A DNA stretch of 57,644 bases from Bacillota bacterium (GTDB lineage: Bacteria; Bacillota; UBA4882; UBA8346). Position numbers and translations under genes: made by a program. The stretch lies in NCBI GenBank assembly GCA_023436305.1, contig JAEZJQ010000077.1:1-57644 (forward strand), given 5' to 3'. Each line of letters starts with the position of its first letter. The stretch's first letter is position 1. The notes below the pieces were generated by a model. The model was not told the DNA's origin. It saw nothing but the letters and a program-made list of their open reading frames with translations, and made no database searches. Positions 29,577 to 38,247 of this stretch are shown here, one piece after another.

Positions 29577-30353
29577 CTATTTGCTTAAATTCTCCAGATA
29601 TGCCTTAGTAAAGACATGATTATCAATCTTTTGGACTGAAATATTTTTTATCTCCACCAGTGACTTATTGCCTTTTTCAAATTCATCAATGAACAAGGCT
29701 TTGATCCACATGTACTTGCCTTGAATCTGGGTATATTTCAAGAAGTAAGCAGTTTGCATCAAAGTCCCGCTTAATGAGAAGCTCTGGATTTTAAGCGGCA
29801 GGAAATTATCCTTTTGAACCCAATAAACTTGTTTCGGGTAGGATACATCCTCGATCTTGGCGGTAACTTCGAATTGGTAGACTGGAATCTCCCCCAATTT
29901 GGTTTCGGAGATTTTATCTTTCCCGGAAGAATCAGTGGCTGCTTTATACATTTCGGTCAGTTTTTTATATTCAAAGTCCTGCCCCTTGGAGTCAGTCCCG
30001 GCAATGCTTTCGTCGCGGTTGATATGCTGGAAGGTCCGGGTGTTTCTCCGGTACATCCAGAAATTATCGCCCTGTTTCAAGTAGCCGTTGCCTTTTTCAA
30101 CCTCCGGGGCGGTCATGATGATTAAAAATGAATTGTCGGAATCCCGGCGGTAATAAATGGATTCATACACTTTATTTCCCTCACCGGCTTTTTGCTGGGT
30201 AATCACTACCTTGGCGGTGCCATCACTCTTCAGTTCCATGATATTTTCAAGTTCTTTCAAGATGTCATTCGCCTTTGGCGCCGCGAAGATCATATTGGGT
30301 ATGACCAATAGCAACAATGCAACAATTCCCATGATGATTCGTTTTATATTCAC
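29577..30353 (-). CDS. LolA-like outer-membrane lipoprotein-sorting family protein
   Basis: 258 residues with an N-terminal signal peptide (cleavage near FAAPKA) and no lipobox Cys, so it should be soluble in the periplasm. The patterns GYLKQGDNFWMYRRN and AGTDSKGQDFEYKKL match the LolA_like family often found beside lipid exporters, where the segment resembles a MGSDFSYEDL-type block. This family is thought to carry hydrophobic cargo between the inner and outer membranes; the cargo here is unknown. The start is a GTG at 30353, 7 bases after GGGAGG. The barrel gene starts 11 bases downstream and the permease gene lies 70 bases upstream, so all are probably co-transcribed. Confidence 0.78.
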   Translation of the reverse strand: MNIKRIIMGIVALLLLVIPNMIFAAPKANDILKELENIMELKSDGTAKVVITQQKAGEGNKVYESIYYRRDSDNSFLIIMTAPEVEKGNGYLKQGDNFWMYRRNTRTFQHINRDESIAGTDSKGQDFEYKKLTEMYKAATDSSGKDKISETKLGEIPVYQFEVTAKIEDVSYPKQVYWVQKDNFLPLKIQSFSLSGTLMQTAYFLKYTQIQGKYMWIKALFIDEFEKGNKSLVEIKNISVQKIDNHVFTKAYLENLSK

Positions 30354-30423
30354 TTGGTTACCTCCCTTAATCTTTTTGGTTTATTTCATATCCAAATCCA
30401 GAATTCAAAAAGCCGGAATCCCC

Positions 30424-32157
30424 CTATTCATAATGCCGCAACGCTTCCACCGCTGACAGTTTGGCGGCGCGCCGGGCCGGGAAATATGCGGTCAATCCTG
30501 AAATTCCCAGGATTAAAAGGAAATTGGAGAGAATTGACCACGGTGACAGCTTGAAGAAAAGGTGTTTATCTTTCAGGATCATGCTTAAAGCGCTATCTCC
30601 AGTAAAAGTTATCATCCCCAGAAGCCCCATCACCACGATTCCCAGTAAAATACCGGCCAGGCAGGAGAAGGCGGTCAATAGCAAGGTCTCCATGATGAAC
30701 ATATTCCGGACATCTTTTTTCTGCATCCCAATGGCCCGCACCGTTCCGATCTCCCGGGTCCGTTCCTTGACGGTCATCCGTAACGTATTGATTACGCCAA
30801 TCAGGATAATAAAGAAGAGCACCAGCACGGCAATTAAGGTCACTGAATTCATGGCGCCTTCCAAACTCAAGATCTGGCTGGCCCCTTCGTACATTGTAAC
30901 CACATTATACTTTGCCTGGTTTGTTTTGACTCTCCGCTCATCTTTCATGGTCTTCTGAAGTTCCTGACTGGTTTTGCTGCGCGGCAGCAGTTTCCATTCG
31001 GTGGCCAAAGCCGAATAGATTGAGTCGGTGGCGTCAATCACCGGCTGGTTTTGGTTTTTGGGCAGAAACTTATTATAAACATCATAAATCCGTTCCCCGT
31101 TCACCAGGATAGTATTTCCGCCCAGCTTGGTTTCGGTGTTGTAAATGGCGGTGACTTCGAATTTTTCCTGATTCATATCCCGGAATCGGGTGGGGTAATC
31201 CAACGAAAACTCGCTTCCGGGCCGGAGGTGGAGTTTTTGAGCGAGTCCACTGCTGATCAACACTCCATCTTTGGCGAAGGCTTGCTTGGAATCGCCCTGG
31301 ACAATTTGAATATTACGGTTCAAAATGTCTTTGGCTTGATCATCATTTTTAAAGGCCAAAAGCTTGCATTCCGTACCGGCTACTGTTCCGGTAATTGTTA
31401 GTAGTTCCGGCTTTAGTTTCTCGCGTAAGATCCCGGCATAGTGAGTTGCGGTCCGCTTGGGATCATTTAAGGTGATTTGAAGACCGGCCGATTCCCATGG
31501 CTTATAACCGAGCAGTCGCTTGACCCGGTCACCATCCATAAACGCCACCATTTCCATAAAGGTGTTATTGGAATTGGCGATGGCAATTACCGTGAGCTGG
31601 ACGGCCTGCATCTGTCCGGTGACCATCGGTAGCCTTATCCGAATTATATCGCGGGTTTTGACATTCAATGATTTGGCTTTTTGGGCGGAGATAATCACCG
31701 GATATTCAATATCTTTGCTGAAATAATCCGCGAAATCTCCTTCCACCAGGGTAAAAAAATCTTTAAAAAATGTTTTTCGCTTAATTTCCGAATTCAAAGT
31801 GATCCCGACGATCACCATATTGTCAGCGGCGCCATTACCCACGGCCCGCCCGAACATCCCCAAACTCTCGTTGACATCCAACAGATCTTCTTTCGGGATG
31901 GTATCGTTAACCATCTTCATGACCCGCTGTTTATCCCGGATCATTGAAAAACTACTGTTGCCCGACGAACCCTGGATAACCAAATGTCCAAAAGCGTTGG
32001 ATACAATATCTTTGATTAAAACATCCACCAACCCATGGGAAAAAGCGTTGGCGACGACCAAGATCATCATTCCAAAGGAGATTCCAATCCCCAATATTAA
32101 ATTTCTTCTTTTTTGCCGGAATAAATTCCGTAAACTCAAGTTAAAAATCAAGCCCAT
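30424..32157 (-). CDS. ABC transporter permease, FtsX/MacB type (second of pair)
   Basis: 577 residues. One membrane segment lies near the N-terminus (LILGIGISFGMMILVVANA), followed by a large periplasmic domain of about 370 residues and three C-terminal segments with the FtsX pattern (LVLFFIILIGVINTLRMTV, ERTREIGTVRAIGMQKKDV). This is the layout of LolC/LolE and MacB-type mechanotransmission exporters, which move lipids, lipoproteins or peptides from the periplasmic face of the inner membrane. The start has GGAGG 8 bases upstream. It begins 15 bases after the stop of the first permease gene. The two permeases probably form a heterodimer with the ATPase encoded at 33708. Confidence 0.88.
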   Translation of the reverse strand: MGLIFNLSLRNLFRQKRRNLILGIGISFGMMILVVANAFSHGLVDVLIKDIVSNAFGHLVIQGSSGNSSFSMIRDKQRVMKMVNDTIPKEDLLDVNESLGMFGRAVGNGAADNMVIVGITLNSEIKRKTFFKDFFTLVEGDFADYFSKDIEYPVIISAQKAKSLNVKTRDIIRIRLPMVTGQMQAVQLTVIAIANSNNTFMEMVAFMDGDRVKRLLGYKPWESAGLQITLNDPKRTATHYAGILREKLKPELLTITGTVAGTECKLLAFKNDDQAKDILNRNIQIVQGDSKQAFAKDGVLISSGLAQKLHLRPGSEFSLDYPTRFRDMNQEKFEVTAIYNTETKLGGNTILVNGERIYDVYNKFLPKNQNQPVIDATDSIYSALATEWKLLPRSKTSQELQKTMKDERRVKTNQAKYNVVTMYEGASQILSLEGAMNSVTLIAVLVLFFIILIGVINTLRMTVKERTREIGTVRAIGMQKKDVRNMFIMETLLLTAFSCLAGILLGIVVMGLLGMITFTGDSALSMILKDKHLFFKLSPWSILSNFLLILGISGLTAYFPARRAAKLSAVEALRHYE

Positions 32158-32172
32158 GATTTCACCTCCACC

Positions 32173-33696
32173 TTACTCCCTGGTAATCGCATCCAAAGGC
32201 ACAATCTTACCGACCACCCGCAGGGGATAAATCACCGATAAGATCGTAACGATGGCCAATTCCATAATTCCCAGTATCAAATCTCCCGAGGTAAACAGAG
32301 GGTTTAATTTGTCCCCCCCGTAAACCAGTTGCAGCATTTCATTGGTGGTCGATATACCCAGCGCATTCAACAGATAAATGATAATAATTCCGGTGACAAT
32401 GCCCAAACCTCCGAAGAAAAAGGCCAGTGTTCCGGTTTCATAAATAAACATCCGGCGCAAAAATCCTTTTCGGGCTCCGATGGCCCGCATCATTCCAAGC
32501 TCGGAGACCCGCTCAACGGCGGCCATGCTCAATGTATTCATGATTACGATGATCGCCACAAAAAATATGAACATGATAAATATATTCAAAGCTGTTTTTA
32601 TCAACCCCGCCATGCTTCCCAAAGTTCCCACGGCGGCCTTCCAGCTTACAGCCCGGGCGTTGATATGATTCTTTTGAAAAGAGTCATTAAGCTGTTTAAG
32701 GGCCTGTTCCGGCGAAATTCCGCTTTTAATTTTCACAAAAGCCAGATTGTAAGATCCGCCGTCGGCGTTGTATTGCTTGGCTTCCTTACGGGTTTCGGCC
32801 TGAACCTGTTGAAGAGAGATGCTATTGCCGGTTACCTCGCTATTATCGATGAGATTTCCGGAAGCAAAAAGCTGATCCAGTTCGTCGCTCTCCAGTAGTT
32901 TCTTTTGTTCCCCGGAAATTTCCACCGTACTGTCGGCGCCGGTGACATAATTATGAGCTTCCCGGAATGATTCAATATCCACGAGGCAGTAATTACCCCA
33001 AATTTTATTCAAGGCTTTATATTTCATGACTCCGGCCACCGGAACCCGGATATCCACCGTGGTATTGGAAGTACTGGATCCCATAAACACCAGATCCCTG
33101 CGGATATCGAGATTTTCAATGTTATCCCTGACATCCTCCGGTAATTTTTTCTGGTTTACCTTGGTTCCTTCCGGTTGGATCCAGAAGTACATGAAATCAT
33201 GGACCTGATTCCGGGCTTCCTCGGATACTAAAACACCCTTCTCCTGGGGTTTAAGGATACGGCCTTCGGTAATGGTAAAACTTTCCGGAAACATCCGGCG
33301 GTACTTTTCAATATCAACGCCCAAAAGCATGATATTGCCCATCTCCGAACCCGAGTTTAAGAGCATGACCATACCCGCGGTAGCCGGTAAATAACTCTTG
33401 ATTATAGTTTGCTCATCCAGTATTTTTTTGACCGCCTCATAATTTTTAATGACTTTCAAAGGTTTTCCCATCATGCTGAAGATGACATCATCTTTTTCCT
33501 GTTCATCGGAGATGACCACAATATCGCCGGTAAATAAATTAACGATATTCTCGGATAATCCCTGTTCCATTCCGGAGATCATCCCGTTGCCCACCGTCAT
33601 CAATACCGCGCCAAAAAATAAAATGACCCCGATAACCAAACTTTTGCCCCGGTGCCGCCAGAGATTTCTCCAGGCGATTTTAAAGGCCAATTCCAT
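32173..33696 (-). CDS. ABC transporter permease, FtsX/MacB type (first of pair)
   Basis: About 507 residues with the same layout as its neighbour: an N-terminal membrane segment (SLVIGVILFFGAVLMTVGNG), a large periplasmic part and three C-terminal segments (FIMFIFFVAIIVIMNTLSM, RVSELGMMRAIGARKGF). The ATG at 33696 is chosen because AGGGGTG lies 6 bases before it; an in-frame GTG at 33705 is part of that site. It begins 11 bases after the ATPase gene. It is inferred to pair with the 577-residue permease in a Lol/Mac-type exporter. The two permeases are clearly different, suggesting distinct roles rather than a recent duplication. Confidence 0.87.
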   Translation of the reverse strand: MELAFKIAWRNLWRHRGKSLVIGVILFFGAVLMTVGNGMISGMEQGLSENIVNLFTGDIVVISDEQEKDDVIFSMMGKPLKVIKNYEAVKKILDEQTIIKSYLPATAGMVMLLNSGSEMGNIMLLGVDIEKYRRMFPESFTITEGRILKPQEKGVLVSEEARNQVHDFMYFWIQPEGTKVNQKKLPEDVRDNIENLDIRRDLVFMGSSTSNTTVDIRVPVAGVMKYKALNKIWGNYCLVDIESFREAHNYVTGADSTVEISGEQKKLLESDELDQLFASGNLIDNSEVTGNSISLQQVQAETRKEAKQYNADGGSYNLAFVKIKSGISPEQALKQLNDSFQKNHINARAVSWKAAVGTLGSMAGLIKTALNIFIMFIFFVAIIVIMNTLSMAAVERVSELGMMRAIGARKGFLRRMFIYETGTLAFFFGGLGIVTGIIIIYLLNALGISTTNEMLQLVYGGDKLNPLFTSGDLILGIMELAIVTILSVIYPLRVVGKIVPLDAITRE

Positions 33697-33707
33697 CGTA
33701 ATCACCC

Positions 33708-34382
33708 CTATCCCGCGATCAAACCATCTTTAATCTTCACAATCTTTTTGGCGTATTTCAGCACATCCGGATCATGAGTGGAAAAGATGAAAGTTGTTTT
33801 TTCTTTTTCGTTTAAGTCACGCATCAATTGTAAAATCGATTCACTGGTTTCCGAGTCCAGGTTGGCGGTAGGCTCATCAGCCAACACAATATCAGGATTG
33901 GTAACCAAAGCTCTGGCGATGGCCACTCTCTGGCGCTGCCCTCCGGACAACTCCGCCGGTTTATGCTCAATATACTCCATCAAACCAACCGCCTGAACCA
34001 GTTGTTCCACTCTGGCGTTAATCTCGGCTTTTGGAATATGCTTCATCAAAAGCAGTGGAAACTCCACGTTTTCACGGACATTGAGCACCGGGATCAAGTT
34101 AAAGGTTTGAAAGATAAACCCGATCTTATGAAGGCGCAAATCGGTAATCTTCTTGTCGTCCAGGGTTGTAATTTCTTCCCCATGTACCTTCACGCTGCCG
34201 GTGGTGGGGGTATCGATACACCCGATAATATTCAGCAGCGTTGTTTTACCGCTTCCCGAAGGCCCGATGACTGATATCAAGGAACCTTCCTCCACGGTTA
34301 AATCAACCCCCCGCAGGGCGTGGACCGTGGTTTTACCTAACGGATAATCCTTTTTTACTCCTTGAACTTCAATGACATTCAT
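33708..34382 (-). CDS. ABC transporter ATP-binding protein, LolD/MacB type
   Basis: 224 residues from the ATG at 34382, chosen because AAGGGG lies about 9 bases upstream; two earlier in-frame ATGs (34400, 34412) lack a site. Walker A is GPSGSGKTT, followed by the Q-loop (FIFQTFNLIPVLNVRENVE), the signature LSGGQRQRVAIARAL, Walker B (DIVLADEPTANLD) and the switch His in FSTHDPDV. The length and the FNLIPVL-type Q-loop are typical of the LolD/MacB/FtsE group. It is the first gene of the leftward export operon and should power the two FtsX-type permeases encoded downstream. Confidence 0.92.
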   Translation of the reverse strand: MNVIEVQGVKKDYPLGKTTVHALRGVDLTVEEGSLISVIGPSGSGKTTLLNIIGCIDTPTTGSVKVHGEEITTLDDKKITDLRLHKIGFIFQTFNLIPVLNVRENVEFPLLLMKHIPKAEINARVEQLVQAVGLMEYIEHKPAELSGGQRQRVAIARALVTNPDIVLADEPTANLDSETSESILQLMRDLNEKEKTTFIFSTHDPDVLKYAKKIVKIKDGLIAG

Positions 34383-35006
34383 GATTTCGGCCCCTTTCAT
34401 ATGGATTTCCAAATTGACGATATTTTTCCAAAAGGCAATAAAAAATCCATTTCGTTTCCTTATTTAAACGATATCGGATATTATTTCATTTCAAATATAT
34501 CGCCAGTTATTTGTTAACATATTGTTAATTTTAGACCATAAGACCAAAAGAAGGATCATTCATTCCTAATCAAGGAATGGATGGCTGATAATGAATTCGA
34601 TTGAGATGATAAATATCCTTTATTAAAAACAAGGAAAGGATTCGTGTTGGTCGATCAAAATATACTTAGGTTTACTGAAAAAGTCTGATGTTTTCAAACA
34701 GCAATCAAAAAATCATCAAGTAAGCTTAGCCCAACGGTTATTTGGATCTAACTTGCCGCTAAACGGTAAATAAAAGTTTTCAAATCGCAATTGTTTTTTG
34801 GTTGTCTGGTACATGGCAATCTCCAAATGTAAGGTTTTTAAGGTTTCATTCGTGTTTCCTTGCATTTTCCCTACCAATTTCATGCCAATTATTCAATATT
34901 ATTAATCTCATTTATCCCCCTCCCCCATTTGTGTCAATTTTCCAAAACTTGAATACAAATAATGTGATTCCAATCATGTTCGATTACCTAAAACCAACCC
35001 CGGGAG
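34383..35006. other. Divergent intergenic region between exporter and importer
   Basis: This region must hold the promoters of both operons. It contains an inverted repeat (34561-34579) and a poly-C tract (about 34917-34925), and is otherwise AT-rich. I could not place -35/-10 boxes with confidence. Short open frames here have no ribosome site and biased composition, so I call no gene. Confidence 0.4.
34561..34579. promoter_or_regulatory. Inverted repeat, possible operator
   Basis: CATTCCT and AGGAATG form perfect 7-base arms with a 5-base spacer in the region between two divergent operons. The size suits a dimeric regulator site, but no regulator gene is visible nearby. Confidence 0.3.
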
Positions 35007-35783
35007 ATGGTGGCGCTGGAAGAAATCATTCGGATTGAAAACTTAAGCATGAAATACCACTCCTTGAACGGGGAAATTACCGCCTTGGAGCGGATCAGCT
35101 TTACGGTGGGCATGGGTGAATTCATCAGCATTGTGGGTCCCAGCGGCTGTGGCAAATCAACCCTGCTTTCATTGATTGCCGGATTGTACCAACCGGCCAC
35201 CGGCCGGATCATCATCGACAAGGAACCGGTATCCGGCACATCGGCCAAGGTAGGGTATATGTTGCAACGCGATTATCTCTTCGAATGGCGGACTATTCTG
35301 GAAAACATCATGCTGGGACTGGAGATCCGCCGGCTGGTTTCCGGGGAGACAAGGCAGTATGCGTTACGGCTCCTGGAAACCTATGGATTGTATGAGTTTA
35401 AGGATAAATATCCCCGGCAGCTTTCCGGGGGCATGCGCCAACGGGCCGCACTGATTCGGACCCTGGCCGTCAGGCCGGAGATTCTGTTATTGGATGAGGC
35501 ATTTTCAGCGCTTGATTATCAGACCCGGCTGGTGGTGGCTGAGGATATCCATGGCATCATCAAGCGGGAGCATAAAACCGCCATCCTGGTTACCCATGAT
35601 ATTGCCGAAGGCATCAGTATGGCCGACCGGATCGTGGTGCTCACCCCCAGGCCCGGTTCCATCCGCAACATTCATGATATCAAGTTATCCTGTCCGGAAC
35701 GGACTCCGATCCGCTCCAGAGACGCCGTGGAATTTAAATTCTACTTCAATCAAATCTGGAAGGAGCTTGATGTTCATGCCTAA
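35007..35783 (+). CDS. ABC importer ATPase, SsuB/TauB/NrtD type
   Basis: 258 residues. Walker A is GPSGCGKST, the Q-loop MLQRDYLFEWRTILEN, the signature LSGGMRQRAALIRTL, Walker B EILLLDEAFSALD and the switch His in VTHDIAEG. The MLQRD...W and LDYQTR patterns are typical of ATPases serving sulfonate, taurine, nitrate or thiamine-precursor importers. The start is not certain: GGGAG directly abuts the ATG at 35007, and a GTG at 35010 or a later codon may be used. The permease gene overlaps its 3' end by 14 bases, so the two are translationally coupled. Confidence 0.88.
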   Translation: MVALEEIIRIENLSMKYHSLNGEITALERISFTVGMGEFISIVGPSGCGKSTLLSLIAGLYQPATGRIIIDKEPVSGTSAKVGYMLQRDYLFEWRTILENIMLGLEIRRLVSGETRQYALRLLETYGLYEFKDKYPRQLSGGMRQRAALIRTLAVRPEILLLDEAFSALDYQTRLVVAEDIHGIIKREHKTAILVTHDIAEGISMADRIVVLTPRPGSIRNIHDIKLSCPERTPIRSRDAVEFKFYFNQIWKELDVHA

Positions 35784-36594
35784 AAATACACCATTTTTAA
35801 TTACGGACATATCCCCGGAACATCAATTGTATCTAAAATCCATCAACAGAAAACAACGAGCCGTCCAATGGACCCGGATTCTCATTCTGGTTTTATTCTT
35901 TGCAATTTGGGAACTATTGGCCAGTCTGCAATGGATTGATCCCTTTTTAAACAGCCAGCCCTCCCGGATTGTCCGAACCATTATGAACCTATACCATGAA
36001 GGGGCTTTGTTCAACCATATCGGGATCACCTGTTTGGAAACAGCCATTGGTTTTGTATCCGGGACCCTATTGGGGACGGTCATCGCGGTTGTTTTGTGGT
36101 GGTCTGATTTTTTAGCCAAAGTACTCGAACCTTATCTCGTAATCCTGAACAGTCTTCCGAAAATCGCTTTGGCGCCTATTTTCATTATCTGGATCGGCGC
36201 GGGACCGGCTGCCATTATCGTTATGGCATTAGCCATATCGCTGATCGTGACCATTTTGGAAGTGTTGAATGGTTTTCTGGCGGTTGATCAGGACCAGATT
36301 AAGCTGGTGCAAACTTTCGGCGCCAATAAGCTTCAAATATTAACCAAAGTAATCCTGCCGGCTTCATTCCCGGCCATTATCAACGCTTTGAAAATAAACG
36401 TCGGCCTGTCATGGGTCGGGGTGATAGTCGGTGAATTTCTGGTCTCCAAAGCCGGAATCGGCTATTTAATCGTTTACGGAGGCCAAGTTTTTCAGTTGGA
36501 TTTGGTCATGTCCAGCGTTTTGATCCTGTCAATCGCCGCCGCCGCCATGTACCAAGGCGTGGTCTGGCTGGAAAAACTACTGATAAAAAATTGA
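35770..36594 (+). CDS. ABC importer permease, SsuC/TauC type
   Basis: About 274 residues from the ATG at 35770, which has GGAAGGAG 4 bases upstream; an ATG at 35776 is an alternative with 10-base spacing. An open frame extends further 5' but there it only overlaps the ATPase gene in another frame. Six membrane segments are visible, with the permease loop pattern EVLNGFLAVDQDQIKLVQTFGAN...ILPASFPAI. This is the inner-membrane channel of the importer encoded by its neighbours. The gene is followed by a 281-base gap containing a MITE before the binding-protein gene. Confidence 0.88.
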   Translation: MFMPKNTPFLITDISPEHQLYLKSINRKQRAVQWTRILILVLFFAIWELLASLQWIDPFLNSQPSRIVRTIMNLYHEGALFNHIGITCLETAIGFVSGTLLGTVIAVVLWWSDFLAKVLEPYLVILNSLPKIALAPIFIIWIGAGPAAIIVMALAISLIVTILEVLNGFLAVDQDQIKLVQTFGANKLQILTKVILPASFPAIINALKINVGLSWVGVIVGEFLVSKAGIGYLIVYGGQVFQLDLVMSSVLILSIAAAAMYQGVVWLEKLLIKN

Positions 36595-36624
36595 TTGAAC
36601 CCGCAACTCGATTATGAATCCCTA

Positions 36625-36682
36625 TAAATCCCGTTCATCCTATCGAAATACAACCTTGTTTCATACGGATTTACGGGATTTA
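36625..36682 (+). repeat. Inverted repeat downstream of the permease gene
   Basis: TAAATCCCG (36625-36633) and CGGGATTTA (36674-36682) are perfect 9-base arms separated by 40 bases and followed by TTTTC. It could be a weak terminator or the remnant of a small repeat element. If it terminates, the binding protein downstream needs its own promoter. Confidence 0.35.
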
Positions 36683-36737
36683 TTTTCAGCTTTAACAATG
36701 TTTGATCACCTTGATAGTACGATTGGCATATAGTAAG

Positions 36738-36853
36738 CTAGGAGTCTGTGCTGCTAATGGATTTTCGAAACATATTTACTATCAAGTGACATGTTCTAAT
36801 ACAATATATAGTGGTTTTGAGTATTAAAACGTGTTACGCGCACAGACTCCTAG
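36738..36853 (+). mobile_element. MITE-like element, copy 2 (116 bp)
   Basis: The ends are CTAGGAGTCTGTG and CACAGACTCCTAG, a perfect 13-base terminal inverted repeat. The interior matches copy 1 in the same orientation (TTTTCGAA, CATATTTA, TCTAATACAA, GTGGTTTT, GTGTTAC). It ends 22 bases before the start codon of the binding-protein gene and just before that gene's ribosome site. The outer CTAG may be target sequence: some insertion elements insert at CTAG and duplicate only TA. Confidence 0.8.
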
Positions 36854-36875
36854 TAATTTTTCGAGGGGGGATAGA

Positions 36876-37877
36876 ATGAAAAGAATTTTAGCGTTAATAC
36901 TCATTATTTTGATGACATTTATGGCGGTGCCTGGGCTGGGAAAGGGGCCGCTCATCAAGGTGCGGTTGAACGAGGTGACTCATTCGGTGTTTTATGCCCC
37001 GCAGTATGCGGCTTTGAATCTGGGCTTTTTTAGCGAGGCAGGATTGGACGTTGAATTGACCAACGGGCAAGGTACCGACAAAGTCATGACCGCCGTTTTG
37101 TCGGGGCAGGCCGATATCGGTTTCGGCGGTCCGGAAGCGGCCATCTATGTTTATTTGGAGGGCAAACAAGATCACCCGGTAATTTTCGCCCAAGTTACCA
37201 ACCGGGATGGGTCATTCCTGATGGGCCGGACCCCGGAACCGGATTTTCAATGGGGTAATGTGAAAGGCAAGACCATTATCGGTGGCCGTAAGGGTGGTAT
37301 GCCGGAAATGACCTTGGAATATGTGTTGAAGAAAAATGGTCTGATTCCGGGGAAGGATGTGGACGTGAATACCAGTATTCAATTCGCACTCATGGGACCG
37401 GCATTTGTCAGCGGGCAGGGTGATTATGTCGCATTGTTCGAACCCATCGCTTCTGTTTTGGAGAAAGAAGGAAAAGGTTATATCGTGGCCTCTATCGGCA
37501 AAGAGGGCGGCGCAATATCCTATACCGCCTATTTCGCCAAAAAGAGTTACCTGCGAAAGAATGCCGCTATGATTCAAAAATTTACCAACGCTTTATACCG
37601 GGGCCAAATTTGGGTGGCTCAACACTCTCCCCAGGAGATCGCCCACGCCATCAAACCGTTTTTTCCGGATACTGATGTGGAAATCCTGGCCACGGTTGCG
37701 GCCCGGTATAAAAATCAGGATACCTGGAACACCGATCCGGTCATGAAAAAGAAGTCCTTTCAATTGATGCAAAAGATAATGGAGACCGCCGGGGAATTGA
37801 AGAAACAAATACCCTATGAGAAGATTGTGGATACTTCCTTTGCGGTGAAGGCCATGAAGACGGTAAAGGCGGAATAA
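36876..37877 (+). CDS. ABC importer substrate-binding protein, SsuA/NMT1 family
   Basis: 333 residues from the ATG at 36876, which follows a GAGGGGGG site; reading further upstream only translates the MITE. It has a signal peptide (LALILIILMTFMAVPG) without a lipobox Cys, which suits a free periplasmic protein in a two-membrane cell. The fold signature is NMT1/THI5-like: YAPQYAALNLGFFSEAGLDVEL, GQADIGFGGPEAAIYVYLEG, IIGGRKGGMPEMTLEYVLKKNG. The substrate could be a sulfonate, nitrate-like anion or a pyrimidine precursor of thiamine; nothing in the sequence decides. It completes the importer encoded upstream despite the intervening element. Confidence 0.85.
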   Translation: MKRILALILIILMTFMAVPGLGKGPLIKVRLNEVTHSVFYAPQYAALNLGFFSEAGLDVELTNGQGTDKVMTAVLSGQADIGFGGPEAAIYVYLEGKQDHPVIFAQVTNRDGSFLMGRTPEPDFQWGNVKGKTIIGGRKGGMPEMTLEYVLKKNGLIPGKDVDVNTSIQFALMGPAFVSGQGDYVALFEPIASVLEKEGKGYIVASIGKEGGAISYTAYFAKKSYLRKNAAMIQKFTNALYRGQIWVAQHSPQEIAHAIKPFFPDTDVEILATVAARYKNQDTWNTDPVMKKKSFQLMQKIMETAGELKKQIPYEKIVDTSFAVKAMKTVKAE

Positions 37878-37902
37878 CAGTTTAATTAACTATTTAAAAT
37901 AG

Positions 37903-38070
37903 TTATTTGAGTCCTTTAAGTTCTTTTACTATTCTTTCTATCTCTTTCAATGGTTTGGATTTTGTAGGTTTACGAATTACTTTATCACCATAATTGGCTT
38001 TTTTTATACCAATTGCCAAAACTACCACCTTTTCGGTGGTAGTATGTCTAGTTATATATGCTTTATTCAT
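37903..38070 (-). CDS. Possible small basic protein (55 residues)
   Basis: An ATG at 38070 opens 55 codons ending at TAA (37903). The peptide is Lys-rich with an amphipathic C-terminus (PLKEIERIVKELKGLK). The reading frame continues upstream of the ATG as plausible protein (RRWNWNEFAAIV) to a stop near 38120, so this may be the tail of a decayed longer gene. No clear ribosome site is seen. It is not recognised. It lies beyond the terminator of the Re-citrate-synthase gene, so it would need its own promoter. Confidence 0.35.
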   Translation of the reverse strand: MNKAYITRHTTTEKVVVLAIGIKKANYGDKVIRKPTKSKPLKEIERIVKELKGLK

Positions 38071-38197
38071 CACGATTGCCGCAAATTCATTCCAATTCCA
38101 ACGTCTAAATAGAATAGCTAATTATTAAAATCCCTTTTTTAATAGAATTTCCTTTTATTACTTAAAAAATCCTTATATCTTATATCATTTATATAAT

Positions 38198-38221
38198 AAA
38201 AAACGCACCCCTTCGGATGCG
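38198..38221 (-). terminator. Intrinsic terminator of the Re-citrate-synthase-like gene
   Basis: On the minus strand CGCATCC and GGGTGCG (one G-U pair) form a 7-bp stem with a 4-base loop, followed by six T. It lies 26 bases after the stop codon at 38248. Confidence 0.8.
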
Positions 38222-38247
38222 CTCGTTATTACAAATAAATTTCTCTC

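Noticed and set aside
34802..35038. 78-residue open frame between the divergent ABC operons
   Set aside because: There is no ribosome site, the composition is biased by the poly-C tract, and it runs into the ATPase gene in another frame.
35494..35769. 92-residue N-terminal extension of the permease
   Set aside because: It overlaps the ATPase gene completely, and a good ribosome site precedes the ATG at 35770.
36831..36875. N-terminal extension of the binding protein
   Set aside because: It translates the end of MITE copy 2 and lacks a signal peptide start; the ATG at 36876 has the ribosome site.
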